Counted from the first letter of the stretch, positions 8,674 to 17,768 are shown. The stretch is DNA of 64,000 bases from Salinarchaeum laminariae (GCF_023204835.1 NZ_CP096270.1:1550001-1614000), one strand, 5' to 3'. Program-made: numbers and translations. Notes: a model not told the origin generated them from the sequence alone.

Positions 8674-10107
8674 CTAATCACCACCCGTCGGCCTACCGAT
8701 CAGGCGGCCGTCGCTGATCGCGTCGACGTCGTCGGCGACCATCTTGAAGGAGCGCTCGCGGCCTTCCGTGCTGGCCCGTGCGTCGAGGCGGTTGTGGTGG
8801 ATCTCCTGCACGTCCTCCGAGAGCGCGAGGTCGCCGAACTCGAGTATGCGGACGCGACCGTCGTCGTCGCGAGCGGGGAGAACTGCACCCTGTGCGCTCT
8901 CCGACGGCGCGAACGGCACGTCGAGCGCGCCCGTCTCGAAGGCCTGGATCGTGCCCTGCGCGACGTCGCCGTCACCAGCGCCGATCGCTGCCTCGATCAG
9001 CTCGCGGGAGGACTTCTGGATGAGATTGAGCTCGCGGTCGACGCCCTCGAGCTGGACGTTCTGCTCGAGCAGCATGTCGATGAGCTGGCGCGTGGTGCGC
9101 AGGCCGGCGGCGTTGGCCTCCTGAGTCGGAACGCCCGCGAACTCCTGGGGCGACTTGGTGATGACCTTGTCCGGCTCGGCGATCGCGGCGGTGGCCGCAC
9201 CGAGGCTGATGACAGCGTTGGCGCGTGCCTCGTCGGGCGGGAAGCCGCCCATCCACTCGTGGAAGACGATCGTGACCCGGACGGGATCGGGCAGGTACTC
9301 CTCGCCCAGCGATCGGAGCGCGTGGAGTGCGGCGACGTCCTGGACGAAGTTCCCGACCTGGCCGTAGCCGAGCGTGATCGAGCGGACGCCCTGCGTGGCC
9401 GCGAGCATCCCCTCGATGACCATCACGGCGATGGCGATGCAGGGCGGGACGAGCGTGCCGGTCAGCGGCCCGAACGGTTCGCGGTTGATCCGGACGCCCC
9501 GCTCGGTGTAGGCGCCGGCGAGGCGATCGACGTACTGCCACTGCTCGATCGTCGTCGCGAGATCTCGCTCCTTGGTGTAGGGAATGTTGTAGGAGATCGG
9601 GCCGCCCTCGAAGCTCTGGAACCCGCCGGCGTAGGTGATCGCGGCGAGGAGCCGGGCGTCGGGCGTGCCGTGGCGGACCTCGATTGGCGCGTCGAGCGCG
9701 CGGATCAGGTCCCGGCACCCCTCGACCCCGTGGTTGACCGCTGGGAAGCCGTTGAGCGTGTCCTCGCCCGTCTCGCGGGCGTCTTCGAGACCGTCGCCTG
9801 CTTTCCCGTACTCGTTGTCGCGCGTGTAGGAGTCGATCGTCGTCGGGAGGAGGTCGGCGCCCCCCTCGTTTTGCAGGTGGCGCAGGAGCTCGATCTGGTC
9901 GTCGAGTCTGGGGACCCCGGCGCGTGGCTGGAGGAGCGGAGCGTCCGCGCTCTCGAGCACCTCCGCGAACCGCTTGGAGTCGGGTAGGGACTCGTGAAAT
10001 GCGATGGCCTCCTCGAAGTCGACGTCGGCCCCGGTCGGCCAGTCGCTACGGACCTGCTCGTCGATACGCCGAAGATCGGCGTCGGCGAGCCGTTCGTCGG
10101 TGACCAT
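8674..10107 (-). CDS. mamB: Glutamate (methylaspartate) mutase, catalytic epsilon subunit
   Basis: The 477-residue protein matches glutamate mutase epsilon chain (GlmE/MutE). Visible parts are LLQPRAGVPRLDDQIELL near the N-terminus, VNHGVEGCRDLIRALDAPIEVRHG with the substrate-binding Arg, and QSFEGGPISYNIPYTKE. The barrel helix VRSITLGYGQVGNFVQD follows. It binds the substrate and, with the cobalamin-carrying S subunit, rearranges L-glutamate to (2S,3S)-3-methylaspartate by a radical B12 mechanism. The gene follows the S subunit and touches the ammonia-lyase gene. The alias is glmE. Confidence 0.92.
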   Translation of the reverse strand: MVTDERLADADLRRIDEQVRSDWPTGADVDFEEAIAFHESLPDSKRFAEVLESADAPLLQPRAGVPRLDDQIELLRHLQNEGGADLLPTTIDSYTRDNEYGKAGDGLEDARETGEDTLNGFPAVNHGVEGCRDLIRALDAPIEVRHGTPDARLLAAITYAGGFQSFEGGPISYNIPYTKERDLATTIEQWQYVDRLAGAYTERGVRINREPFGPLTGTLVPPCIAIAVMVIEGMLAATQGVRSITLGYGQVGNFVQDVAALHALRSLGEEYLPDPVRVTIVFHEWMGGFPPDEARANAVISLGAATAAIAEPDKVITKSPQEFAGVPTQEANAAGLRTTRQLIDMLLEQNVQLEGVDRELNLIQKSSRELIEAAIGAGDGDVAQGTIQAFETGALDVPFAPSESAQGAVLPARDDDGRVRILEFGDLALSEDVQEIHHNRLDARASTEGRERSFKMVADDVDAISDGRLIGRPTGGD

Positions 10108-10548
10108 CTACGAGGACACCCTGCTGCGTTCCGTATCGGTCTCCGCGAGCCCGAGGTCCCGTTTCAACGCGACGATCGCGTCCTCGGGGTCGGTCTCGGC
10201 GTCGAAGACCCGGTCGAACCCCATCCGCTCGAAGCGCTCGCGGATCGTCTCGTGGTCGGCCTGGCCGACCGCGAGGTTGCCGCCGACGTATGTCGCGGGC
10301 TCGATCTCGCGCTCCGCGAGCGCCTCGTGGAGTCCGTCACAGTCACGCTCGGCGTGTCCATAGAGCGAGGACACGAGCACCGCTTCGGCGTCGGAGGCTG
10401 CGGCGGCCTCGACGAACTCGTCCTGGCCGGTCTGTACGCCCAGGTTCCGAACGTCGAACCCCGCCGCGTCCAGCGCCTGTTCGAGGATCGTGATGCCGAC
10501 TGCGTGCGCGTCGGATCCGATCACGCCGAGAATGACTGTCGTCGTCAT
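10108..10548 (-). CDS. mamA: Glutamate mutase cobalamin-binding subunit S
   Basis: This small Rossmann-like protein of 146 residues carries the B12 signature D-x-H-x-x-G as GSDAHAVG at residues 12-19. The histidine would ligate cobalt in base-off coenzyme B12. VLVSSLYGHAE and YVGGNLAVG are the expected further cobalamin-pocket strands. It partners the epsilon subunit encoded immediately downstream. A GTG three codons upstream is possible, but the ATG at 10548 gives the family start MTTTVILGVIG. First gene of the minus-strand cycle operon; an AT-rich divergent promoter region precedes it. The alias is glmS of glutamate mutase, not the glucosamine enzyme. Confidence 0.93.
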   Translation of the reverse strand: MTTTVILGVIGSDAHAVGITILEQALDAAGFDVRNLGVQTGQDEFVEAAAASDAEAVLVSSLYGHAERDCDGLHEALAEREIEPATYVGGNLAVGQADHETIRERFERMGFDRVFDAETDPEDAIVALKRDLGLAETDTERSRVSS

Positions 10549-10559
10549 GCGGTACACGG

Positions 10560-10700
10560 GTAGTCAGTCGAGCGCACAATAAATGTAACGAACGATAATG
10601 ATAATATTCTTTAAGGTGGTTTATTGTGGTTGCATACCACACCTGCTACGGCGCATCTATAATGGTCTTTTAGGGAAGTTATTTCCCCGACGCGGCGGTG
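10560..10700. promoter_or_regulatory. Divergent promoter region of methylaspartate-cycle genes
   Basis: An AT-rich stretch separates the minus-strand operon from the plus-strand CoA-transferase. For the minus strand, the complement of AATAAATGTAA (10578-10588) is a plausible TATA box, about 30-40 bases before mamA. For the plus strand, TTCTTTAAGG (about 10604) and CTATAATGGTC (about 10656) are candidates. Shared control of both arms is an inference from the layout. Confidence 0.5.
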
Positions 10701-10709
10701 ACACGCTTC

Positions 10710-11921
10710 ATGAGCGCGCTGTCGGACCTCCGGGTCCTCGATCTTACGCAGGTGCTCGCCGGCCCGTACTGCACGATGCTCCTCGCAGACATGGGCGCGG
10801 ACGTAGTCAAGGTCGAGCGCCCGGGCGGCGACCTCATCCGGCGGAATCCACCGTTCGCGGCCGATTCCGAGGCCGAGGCCTACGGCGGCTACTTCCAGAG
10901 CGTGAACCGGGGCAAGCGATCGCTCGAACTCGACCTCGGCGACGAGGACGACCGCGCGGACTTCCTCCGTCTCGTCGAGAGCGCCGACGTCGTCGTCGAG
11001 AACTACCGCGCAGGCACGATGGAAACGTTCGACCTGGAGTACGAGACGCTCCGCGAGCACAACCCCCAGCTGATCTACAGCTCGATCCGCGGGTTCGGCG
11101 ATCCACGCACCGGCGAGAGCCCGCGCCAGGGCCAGCCCTCCTTCGACCTGATCGCGCAGGCGCTGGGCGGCGTCATGTCGATCACTGGCCAGCCCGACGG
11201 TCCACCGACGAAGGTCGGCCCCGGCATCGGCGATCTGTTCACCGCGGTCCTGAACTGCACCGGCATCCTCGCCGCCGTCCACCACCGCGAGCGCACCGGC
11301 GAGGGCCAGCACGTCGACACCGCGATGTACGACGCCATGATCTCCATGTGCGAGCGAGCCATCTACCAGCACTCCTACACCGACGAAGTGCCGGGTCGCC
11401 GGGGCAACAGCCACCCGACGCTGTTCCCCTACGACGCCTTCGAGGCCGCCGACGGCTACGTCGTGATCGCGGCCTTCGGTGACGGCCACTGGACGGCGCT
11501 GTGTCGCGCGATGGAGCGACCCGACCTCGCTGCCGAGTACGACTCTGGCGAGGCCAGGATGGCGAACCGTGAGGAGCTGCGGGCGGAGATCGCTGCCTGG
11601 ACGGCCGAGCAGCGGACGGCGGCGATCGTCGATACGCTGGAAGGCGACGTGCCCGCCGCGCCAGTCCAGGACACCGAGGACATCTTCGCGGACGAGCACG
11701 TCCACGCACGAGAGATGCTCCAGGAGGTCGAACAGCCGGGCGCGGATCGGTCGGTCACGATCGCCGGCTCCCCGATCAAGTTCTCGGAAACGGCGTCAGA
11801 ACCCGGTGGGCGCGCGCCGTTGCTCGACGAGCATCGCGAGGAACTGCTCGACGATCTACACCGGGAGTCGGATGCGCCAGCGGATCCGGCCTCGGAGCCG
11901 ACGACCGCCGAGGACGGTTGA
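10710..11921 (+). CDS. mct: Succinyl-CoA:mesaconate CoA-transferase (CaiB/BaiF family)
   Basis: The product is 403 residues from the ATG at 10710; a GTG 12 bases upstream is less likely. Class III CoA-transferase features are clear: LRVLDLTQVLAGPYC at the N-terminus, ADMGADVVKVERPGGD, the Asp-containing PGIGDLFTAVL near residue 175 matching the catalytic Asp, and GEGQHVDTAMYDA. In haloarchaea this enzyme activates mesaconate with CoA from succinyl-CoA. That gives the mesaconyl-CoA used by the hydratase encoded on the other strand. The divergent placement next to mamA supports this substrate over carnitine or formate. Confidence 0.87.
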   Translation: MSALSDLRVLDLTQVLAGPYCTMLLADMGADVVKVERPGGDLIRRNPPFAADSEAEAYGGYFQSVNRGKRSLELDLGDEDDRADFLRLVESADVVVENYRAGTMETFDLEYETLREHNPQLIYSSIRGFGDPRTGESPRQGQPSFDLIAQALGGVMSITGQPDGPPTKVGPGIGDLFTAVLNCTGILAAVHHRERTGEGQHVDTAMYDAMISMCERAIYQHSYTDEVPGRRGNSHPTLFPYDAFEAADGYVVIAAFGDGHWTALCRAMERPDLAAEYDSGEARMANREELRAEIAAWTAEQRTAAIVDTLEGDVPAAPVQDTEDIFADEHVHAREMLQEVEQPGADRSVTIAGSPIKFSETASEPGGRAPLLDEHREELLDDLHRESDAPADPASEPTTAEDG

Positions 11922-12069
11922 GCGGCCCCGTCGACAGGTTCGTCGCGCATCTCCGGTCAGTGTTGCCGGTAAATAACGATTACTCCACCGAAGCCACCGT
12001 TTGAAGGCAAAATCTTTTCAATACCGGCTTGCGAAGTACGCCTACCCAGGTGACCACGTAGTGCCACGG

Positions 12070-13200
12070 ATGGAAACCGCCGACATCGAGACGGACCTGA
12101 GCCTGTTCAAGTACGACAACCTCGAGCAGCTCCCCGATAGCTACCGCGAACTCGAGGCCGAGGAACGCACGGCTCGCATCGAGTCGGCGCTCGCCGAACT
12201 CGGCGACGACGTGGTCGTGCTCGGCCACAACTACCAGCGCAAGGAGATCGTCGAACACGCCGACTTCATCGGCGACTCCTACCAGCTCTCGAAGGAGGCC
12301 GCCAACTCCGACGCCGAGTACGTGATCTTCGGCGGCGTCACCTTCATGGCCGAAACTGCCGACGTCATCACCGACGACGACCAGACGGTGATCCTCCCGA
12401 GCATGGAGGCCTCCTGCCCGATGGCGGGCATGGCCGAAGCGCTCCAGGTCGACGCCGCGTGGGCGGAGATCACCGCCGCAGCGCCAGAGAAGGACATCGT
12501 GCCGGTCACCTACATGAACTCCTATGCGGATCTGAAGGCCTTCACCGCCGATCACGGCGGCGCGATCTGTACCTCTTCGAACGCCTCCGACGTCTTCGAG
12601 TGGGCCCTGGACAAGGGCGACGCCGTCCTGTTCATGCCCGACAAGTATCTCGGTATCAACACCGCCTACGACCTCGGCCTCGAGAACGAGGCCGTCGCGT
12701 GGGACCCGTGGGACCCCGAAGGAACCGACGCCGCGGAGGCTGCCGATGCGGAGATCATCCTCTGGGAGGGCTACTGCCAGGTCCACGAGCGCTTCCGCGC
12801 CTCCCACATCGAGGAGATTCGGGAGGAACACGAGGACGTCAACGTCGTCGTCCACCCGGAGTGCCGCCGCGAGGTCGTCGAGGCCGCCGACGTCGTGGGC
12901 TCGACGAGCACCATCACCGAGACGGTCGCCAACGCCGATCCCGGCGACACGTGGGCGATCGGCACGGAGATCCACCTCGCGAACCACCTCGACCGCTGGC
13001 ATCCCGAGGTCGAGGTGCTGCCGCTGTGCGGTGACGCCTGTATGGACTGCAACGCCATGCGCCAGATCGACCCGAACTACCTCGCGTGGGTGCTCGAGGA
13101 GCTGGTCGCCGGTCGCGAGCGCAACGTCATCGAAGTGCCCGACCGTGAGGCGGAGCTCGCCGAGCTCTCCGTCCAGCGGATGCTCGACCTCGCAGAGTAA
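12070..13200 (+). CDS. nadA: Quinolinate synthase A
   Basis: The 376-residue enzyme condenses iminoaspartate with dihydroxyacetone phosphate to quinolinate using a [4Fe-4S] cluster. Marks are VVLGHNYQRKEIVEHADFIGDS, the cluster or active-site cysteines in LPSMEASCPMAGM and GAICTSSNA, and CGDACMDCNAM near the C-terminus. I chose the ATG at 12070 (METADIETDLSLF). GTG at 12061 and TTG at 12001 are in frame but add unconserved residues. It is the first gene of nadA-nadB-nadC, two bases before nadB. Confidence 0.93.
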   Translation: METADIETDLSLFKYDNLEQLPDSYRELEAEERTARIESALAELGDDVVVLGHNYQRKEIVEHADFIGDSYQLSKEAANSDAEYVIFGGVTFMAETADVITDDDQTVILPSMEASCPMAGMAEALQVDAAWAEITAAAPEKDIVPVTYMNSYADLKAFTADHGGAICTSSNASDVFEWALDKGDAVLFMPDKYLGINTAYDLGLENEAVAWDPWDPEGTDAAEAADAEIILWEGYCQVHERFRASHIEEIREEHEDVNVVVHPECRREVVEAADVVGSTSTITETVANADPGDTWAIGTEIHLANHLDRWHPEVEVLPLCGDACMDCNAMRQIDPNYLAWVLEELVAGRERNVIEVPDREAELAELSVQRMLDLAE

Positions 13201-13202
13201 CG

Positions 13203-14915
13203 ATGGTCGAGTCTCATACCGCCGACGAGCGAAGCGAGGAGGTACCCGACGACCCCGATACCGCCGACGTGCTCGTGATCGGCTCCGGAATCGCCGGCTG
13301 TGCCGCTGCGCTCGCCGCAGCGCGCGACGGCGCAGACGTGCTTCTGGTCACCAAAGCCGAACGGCCCGAAGACGCCTCGACGGACTGGGCGCAGGGCGGC
13401 ATCGCGACGAGTCGAGACGATCCGGCCGCGCTCAAGGAAGACGTCATCGCAGCGAGCGACGGCACCGCCGACCCTGACGCCGTCGACGTGCTCGTCGAGG
13501 ACGCCAACGAGGCCGTCGAGGACGTGCTGCTGGACACGCTGGAAGTGCCCTTCGACACCGCCGACGAGCGAGGCGAGGAGGCAGACGGCCACACCGATGG
13601 CGACGGTGCGTCGGCGGGTACGGACAGCGAGTTCGACTACACCCGGGAGGCCGCCCACTCCGACCGGCGGATCCTCCACGTCGACGCCTCGACGGGCACC
13701 CACATCCTCCGCCCGTTCCTCAACCACCTCGATTCCCGCGACGACGTGCGGATCCGGGAGGACACAGCCGCGCTCGAGTTGATCACCCACGAGGGCCGGA
13801 TTCACGGTGCACTGCTCGACGCCGAGCCCGAGGGCGAGCCGGTGTACGCCGGCACGACGATCCTCGCGACTGGCGGCATCGGCGCCTGCTACCCCCGATC
13901 GACGAACCCGCCGGACGCGACCGGCGACGGCATCGCGATGGCAGCGCTCGCTGGCGCGGACGTCGAAGACATGGAGTTCGTGCAGTTCCACCCGACGGCG
14001 TTCGATCCGGATGCCAGCGACGGTGATTCGCCGGACTCCGCCGAGGGTGCCGACGGTCCAGCTGCCAGCGAGGACGAACGGGGCTCGGACATCTTCCTGC
14101 TCAGCGAGGCGCTGCGGGGCGAAGGTGCGACGCTCCTGAACGGTGAGGGCGAACGATTCATGCCCGACTACCACGAGGACGCCGAACTCGCGCCACGCGA
14201 CGTCGTCGCTCGCGCCGTCGATCGCGAACGGAGCGCCACCGGCGAGGTCCGCCTCGACGTCTCCTCCCTCGACTTCGAGGGGGAGTTCCCCGACCTGGTC
14301 GAACTCTGCGAGGACAACGGCGTCGACTGGACCGCGGGAATTCCGGTCGCGCCGTGTGAGCACTTCCTCTGTGGCGGCGTCGCCGTCGACGACCGGGGCC
14401 GAACGTCGCTCGATCGGCTCTACGCCGTCGGCGAATGCTCGCGAACGGGCGTCCACGGCGCGAACCGCCTCGCCTCGACGAGCCTGCTCGAAGGGCTGGT
14501 CTGGGGCCTCCGCGCCGGCGAGGACGCGGTCGAAACGGTCGCCGACGCTGGCGATCTGGGGGACCCGGACGTCGTCGAGGCCCCGGAGCTGCTGAACCGC
14601 GATCCCGATCTCCCCGAGCGGTTCGCCGCCGAGAAGTTCGTCCGCCTGCGCCGCGTGATGGACGAGTACGTCGGTCTCCGCCGGGAGCCAGAGGGGCTCC
14701 GCCGCGCGGCGGCCGTCCTCAGGCGGCTCAAAGGGGAAGTCGACGCCTACGTCCGGACCCGCACCGCGCGGGACCTCTACGAACTGCGGAACGCGAGCGT
14801 CGTCGCTCTGCTCGTTGCACGGGCCGCGGGCGAGCGCGAGAAGTCCGTCGGCACGCATTACCTCGTCGAGGAGACCGAATCCGCCGCCACCGATCCCAGC
14901 CATGCCGGTGACTGA
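13203..14915 (+). CDS. nadB: L-aspartate oxidase
   Basis: The 570-residue FAD enzyme oxidises L-aspartate to iminoaspartate for NadA. The dinucleotide-binding motif VLVIGSGIAGCAAALAAA lies at residues 24-41, followed by DWAQGGIATS. Later come GGIGACYPRSTNPPDATGDG, the catalytic-site EFVQFHPTAF, CEHFLCGGV and YAVGECSRTGVHGANRLASTS. Two acidic insertions, near residues 120-145 and 270-295, are typical halophilic loops. The next gene starts 14 bases before its stop, so translation is probably coupled. Confidence 0.95.
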   Translation: MVESHTADERSEEVPDDPDTADVLVIGSGIAGCAAALAAARDGADVLLVTKAERPEDASTDWAQGGIATSRDDPAALKEDVIAASDGTADPDAVDVLVEDANEAVEDVLLDTLEVPFDTADERGEEADGHTDGDGASAGTDSEFDYTREAAHSDRRILHVDASTGTHILRPFLNHLDSRDDVRIREDTAALELITHEGRIHGALLDAEPEGEPVYAGTTILATGGIGACYPRSTNPPDATGDGIAMAALAGADVEDMEFVQFHPTAFDPDASDGDSPDSAEGADGPAASEDERGSDIFLLSEALRGEGATLLNGEGERFMPDYHEDAELAPRDVVARAVDRERSATGEVRLDVSSLDFEGEFPDLVELCEDNGVDWTAGIPVAPCEHFLCGGVAVDDRGRTSLDRLYAVGECSRTGVHGANRLASTSLLEGLVWGLRAGEDAVETVADAGDLGDPDVVEAPELLNRDPDLPERFAAEKFVRLRRVMDEYVGLRREPEGLRRAAAVLRRLKGEVDAYVRTRTARDLYELRNASVVALLVARAAGEREKSVGTHYLVEETESAATDPSHAGD

Positions 14916-15753
14916 CGCCGACGTCGAGCGCTGGCTTCGCGAGGATCTCGGTCACCACGACGTGACCAACGACGTGCCCGGCGAGACCGAGGGCCGGCTC
15001 GTCGCAACCGAGCCCGGCGTCGCTGCCGGGATCGACGCCGCGGCAGCCGTCTTTTCGTATCTCGACGTCGAGGTCGTCGATCGCGTCGCCGACGGCGACG
15101 ATCTCACCGCTGACGCGACCGCCCTGCGAGTGGCGGGCGGCGCCCAGGACGTGCTTCGCGCCGAGCGCGTGGCGGTGAACATAGCCGGCCACGCCTCCGG
15201 GATCGCGACGAAGACGTCTGAGGCGGTCGCGGCCGCCGAGCAGTCGATCGTCGATGCCGTCGCAGGCGAAGAGTCCGTCGGCGAGCCGCCCGCGATCGCC
15301 GGCACTCGAAAGACGACGCCCGGGCTCCGAGGCGTCGAGAAACGCGCTATCGCAGCGGGCGGCGGCGACACCCACCGGCTCGATCTCTCCCACATGGTGA
15401 TGGTGAAGGACAACCACGTCGCCGAGCTCGGGATGGGGGCCGCGATCGAACGGTTCCGCGAGCGTGCCTCCTTCGCGACGAAGATCGAGGTCGAGGTCGA
15501 GGAGGTGGAGGACGCGCCGCGGGCTGCAGAGGCTGGCGCCGATATCGTCCTGCTCGACAACATGGCGCCGGCAACCGTCGAGGAGGCGGTCGACCTCGTC
15601 GCCGAGTCCGAGGCCGACGCGCTGCTCGAAGCCAGCGGCGGGATCACGGTCGAGACGGTCCCCGAGTACGCGACGACCGGCGTCGACGTGCTCTCGATGG
15701 GATCGCTGACCCACTCGGCGCCGAGTCTCGACTTCTCCTTCCGGACGGGGTAA
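14902..15753 (+). CDS. nadC: Nicotinate-nucleotide pyrophosphorylase (carboxylating)
   Basis: The 283-residue product begins MPVTDADVERWL at the ATG at 14902. The upstream in-frame start lies inside nadB and encodes no conserved residues. Family marks are REDLGHHDVTND, AGTRKTTPGLR with the phosphoribosyl-binding Lys/Arg, HMVMVKDNHV, IEVEVEEVEDA, and LLDNMAPATV. It makes nicotinate mononucleotide from quinolinate and PRPP, completing the three-step de novo route encoded here. It overlaps nadB by 14 bases. Confidence 0.95.
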   Translation: MPVTDADVERWLREDLGHHDVTNDVPGETEGRLVATEPGVAAGIDAAAAVFSYLDVEVVDRVADGDDLTADATALRVAGGAQDVLRAERVAVNIAGHASGIATKTSEAVAAAEQSIVDAVAGEESVGEPPAIAGTRKTTPGLRGVEKRAIAAGGGDTHRLDLSHMVMVKDNHVAELGMGAAIERFRERASFATKIEVEVEEVEDAPRAAEAGADIVLLDNMAPATVEEAVDLVAESEADALLEASGGITVETVPEYATTGVDVLSMGSLTHSAPSLDFSFRTG

Positions 15754-15807
15754 CCCGGATCGCGTCGAATCGAAACTCCTTCACTCGCTGCGTAACTTCG
15801 GTCAGCT

Positions 15808-16302
15808 ATGCAGCCGATTCGGATCGTCTGGGGGACCGGTCGCGGGCCCACCGCCCTCGCCGCCTACGACGCGGCGCTCGCGGAGGCCGGCGTCCACGAT
15901 TACAATCTTCTGCGTCTCTCGTCGGTGATCCCCGATGGGCCTGCCATAGAGGAGGTCGGGACTGCTCCCGATCTCGACGGTCCACAATCGCTCGGCCCGG
16001 CTGGCGAGGGACTCCACGTCGTCGAAGCGAGTGCTCGCGGAGACGTCGGTCCGCAGAGCGCGGTGCTGACGTGGGCGCGATCGCCGGAGGGCCCGGGCGT
16101 CTTCTACGAGGCTGGTGAGTCCGAGCCAGCTGACGAGGTTCAATCGGAGGCCAAGGCCGGCATCGAGTCGGGGCTCGAGCTCAGAAAGCGTGAGTACGGA
16201 GAGCCGCGGTTCCGGACGGTCTCGATCGACGCCGACAGCGCGGAGGGGTACGCGGCGGCTGTCGCCATCGCCGCCTACGGCGAGAGCGAATCGCTGCTAT
16301 AG
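15808..16302 (+). CDS. Pyruvoyl-dependent arginine decarboxylase
   Basis: The 164-residue proenzyme would cleave itself between Ser38 and Ser39 in LLRLSSVIP, the characteristic processing site. That gives a beta chain and a pyruvoyl-bearing alpha chain. The start is PIRIVWGTGRGPT and the C-terminal part has YGEPRFRTVSIDAD. It turns arginine into agmatine, the entry to archaeal polyamine and agmatidine metabolism; agmatidine modifies tRNA-Ile in archaea. It follows nadC by 54 bases with its own ATG and may be cotranscribed. Confidence 0.9.
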   Translation: MQPIRIVWGTGRGPTALAAYDAALAEAGVHDYNLLRLSSVIPDGPAIEEVGTAPDLDGPQSLGPAGEGLHVVEASARGDVGPQSAVLTWARSPEGPGVFYEAGESEPADEVQSEAKAGIESGLELRKREYGEPRFRTVSIDADSAEGYAAAVAIAAYGESESLL

Positions 16303-16389
16303 GCCCCCTCGCTGCCGAATGCCGCCTGTTCCGTTGCCCCAGCCGAACCCTTTAACAGGTCTCCCCACTTATAGGATTCCCAGACCCTA

Positions 16390-16785
16390 ATGAACGGAAA
16401 CACGCCGTACGCAGGACAGCCGGGCACCACGCAGGCTGGGAAGCGTACCAACGCCGACCTCGTCGATCTCACGCGCGAGGAGAAGCGGCGGTTCCGTCAG
16501 GACGTCACTCGCATCGCTGCTCGCACCCGCGAGTTTCTCCCCGACGAGTACGCCATCGACGCCGACGTGAGCCACAGTGCCGGCGGTCCCCAGGCTCGCG
16601 TCGCAGTTCAGCCCCCGATCGGCCACCCGGTCACAGCGGGCTTCACGCCGAACGAAGAAGATTTCGAGGCCGAGCAGATCGTCGACGACGAGGACTGCGC
16701 CGAGGTCGCCCGTGGGCTCGCCGCCTCCGCGGCGCTGCAGGTCAAGCAGGCTGTCGCCGACAACGTCACCCCGACCGCGCGGTAA
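16390..16785 (+). CDS. Conserved haloarchaeal protein, DUF5811-like
   Basis: The 131-residue protein begins MNGNTPYAGQPGTTQAG. It has an Arg/Lys-rich helix near residue 30 (REEKRRFRQDVTRIAARTREFLP), then alternating strands (PQARVAVQPPIGHPVTAGFTP) and a C-terminal Ala-rich helix. There are no cysteines other than one in DDEDCAEV and no catalytic motif. From memory it resembles the haloarchaea-only family DUF5811; function is unknown. AT-rich sequence TTTAACAGGTC about 35-40 bases upstream could be its promoter. Confidence 0.7.
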   Translation: MNGNTPYAGQPGTTQAGKRTNADLVDLTREEKRRFRQDVTRIAARTREFLPDEYAIDADVSHSAGGPQARVAVQPPIGHPVTAGFTPNEEDFEAEQIVDDEDCAEVARGLAASAALQVKQAVADNVTPTAR

Positions 16786-16868
16786 GAGGTCCGTTTCCTT
16801 CACCCCGTTTTCACACACTCTCGATTCGATTCCCGGCGCTTTTGCCGACCCACGCCCACCAGTCGATC

Positions 16869-17501
16869 GTGGACGCCAACCAGGACGAGCTGTCGAACCC
16901 CTTCGGGATGGACGAGCACTGCGAGAACTGTCCAGACCTCTGTGGGCCGCGCACGCAGGTCGTCCACGGCTACGGCGACGTCAGTGCTGACTTCCTCTTC
17001 GTGGGGGAGCGCCCCGACGCCGGTGCCGACGAGTCTGGCGTCCCCTTCACGGGCGCGCCTGCCGGGGAGCGGCTCCTCGGCATCCTCCGTCGGCTCGGTC
17101 TCTGTGGCTCGGCCGTCGAGTCGACGGAGCCCGAACTCGCGAACGTCTACCTGACAAATCTCACGCGGTGTCGACGTCCCGACCGACCGCCACGGGACGA
17201 CGAGATCGACAACTGCGAACCGTATCTCAGCGCGGAGATTCGGATGATCAACCCGGAGATCCTCGTGCCAGTCGGGGAGCGCGCACTCGACCAGCTTGTC
17301 GAGGATTACACGACGACGGCGCCGGCGGAGGTCTCGCTGCCCGAGGCCCACGGCGACCGGCTACGCGGCCGCGGGTTCGAGCTCGTCCCGATGGTCGATC
17401 CGGCCACGATGGACGAGGCCCAGACAGACGCCTTCGTCCACGATTTTTCTGCCCTGATGGCCTCCGATTATCGCCAGACGAAGGGACGACGCGGTCGCTG
17501 A
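16869..17501 (+). CDS. Uracil-DNA glycosylase family 4/5-like protein
   Basis: The 210-residue product is read from the GTG at 16869. A TTG at 16842 is in frame but less likely. CENCPDLC near the N-terminus and the later Cys in NLTRCRRPDRPP and NCEPYL match the four Fe-S cysteines of thermostable family 4 uracil-DNA glycosylases. FLFVGERPDAGADESGVPF matches the GExPGxxED loop in weakened form, and the usual late HPS motif is not obvious (VPMVDPATM instead). It may repair deaminated cytosine, but the altered active-site loops leave its specificity open. Confidence 0.75.
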   Translation: MDANQDELSNPFGMDEHCENCPDLCGPRTQVVHGYGDVSADFLFVGERPDAGADESGVPFTGAPAGERLLGILRRLGLCGSAVESTEPELANVYLTNLTRCRRPDRPPRDDEIDNCEPYLSAEIRMINPEILVPVGERALDQLVEDYTTTAPAEVSLPEAHGDRLRGRGFELVPMVDPATMDEAQTDAFVHDFSALMASDYRQTKGRRGR

Positions 17502-17549
17502 ACAGGTGCCAATTGGTCTGGTTCGGGAGCGCAGTGTCGTCCCGTTAGC

Positions 17550-17768
17550 CTACCAGTATGGCGTTCGGCGCCAGCCGGAGGCCGAGCGGCCAGCGAGCAC
17601 GACGATGCCGACCAGGACGACGGCGATCGCGATCGGTGCGAGCACCGTACTCTCGACGTCCAGCGCGCGTGCTGTTCCCTGCTGTACGCCCGCGACGACG
17701 AGCAGTCCGACGAGTCCGAGCGCGACGCTCGCGAGCGTGCGCGACCGGAGGATCGATGCTGCGTTCAC
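17550..17768 (-). CDS. Small two-helix membrane protein
   Basis: The frame from the GTG at 17768 gives 72 residues with two hydrophobic segments, TLASVALGLVGLLVVAGV and VLAPIAIAVVLVGIVVLAG, and a short Arg-containing tail. I do not recognise a family. The reading frame stays open further upstream, but that part is Ser/Thr/Arg-rich, unlike a halophilic protein. It is convergent with the glycosylase gene. Confidence 0.5.
   Translation of the reverse strand: MNAASILRSRTLASVALGLVGLLVVAGVQQGTARALDVESTVLAPIAIAVVLVGIVVLAGRSASGWRRTPYW

Noticed and set aside
8074..9987. 637-codon plus-strand frame
   Set aside because: It lies opposite mal and mamB, whose family motifs are complete; no motif is seen in the frame itself.
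13077..14903. 608-codon minus-strand frame
   Set aside because: It lies opposite nadB and has no recognisable domain.
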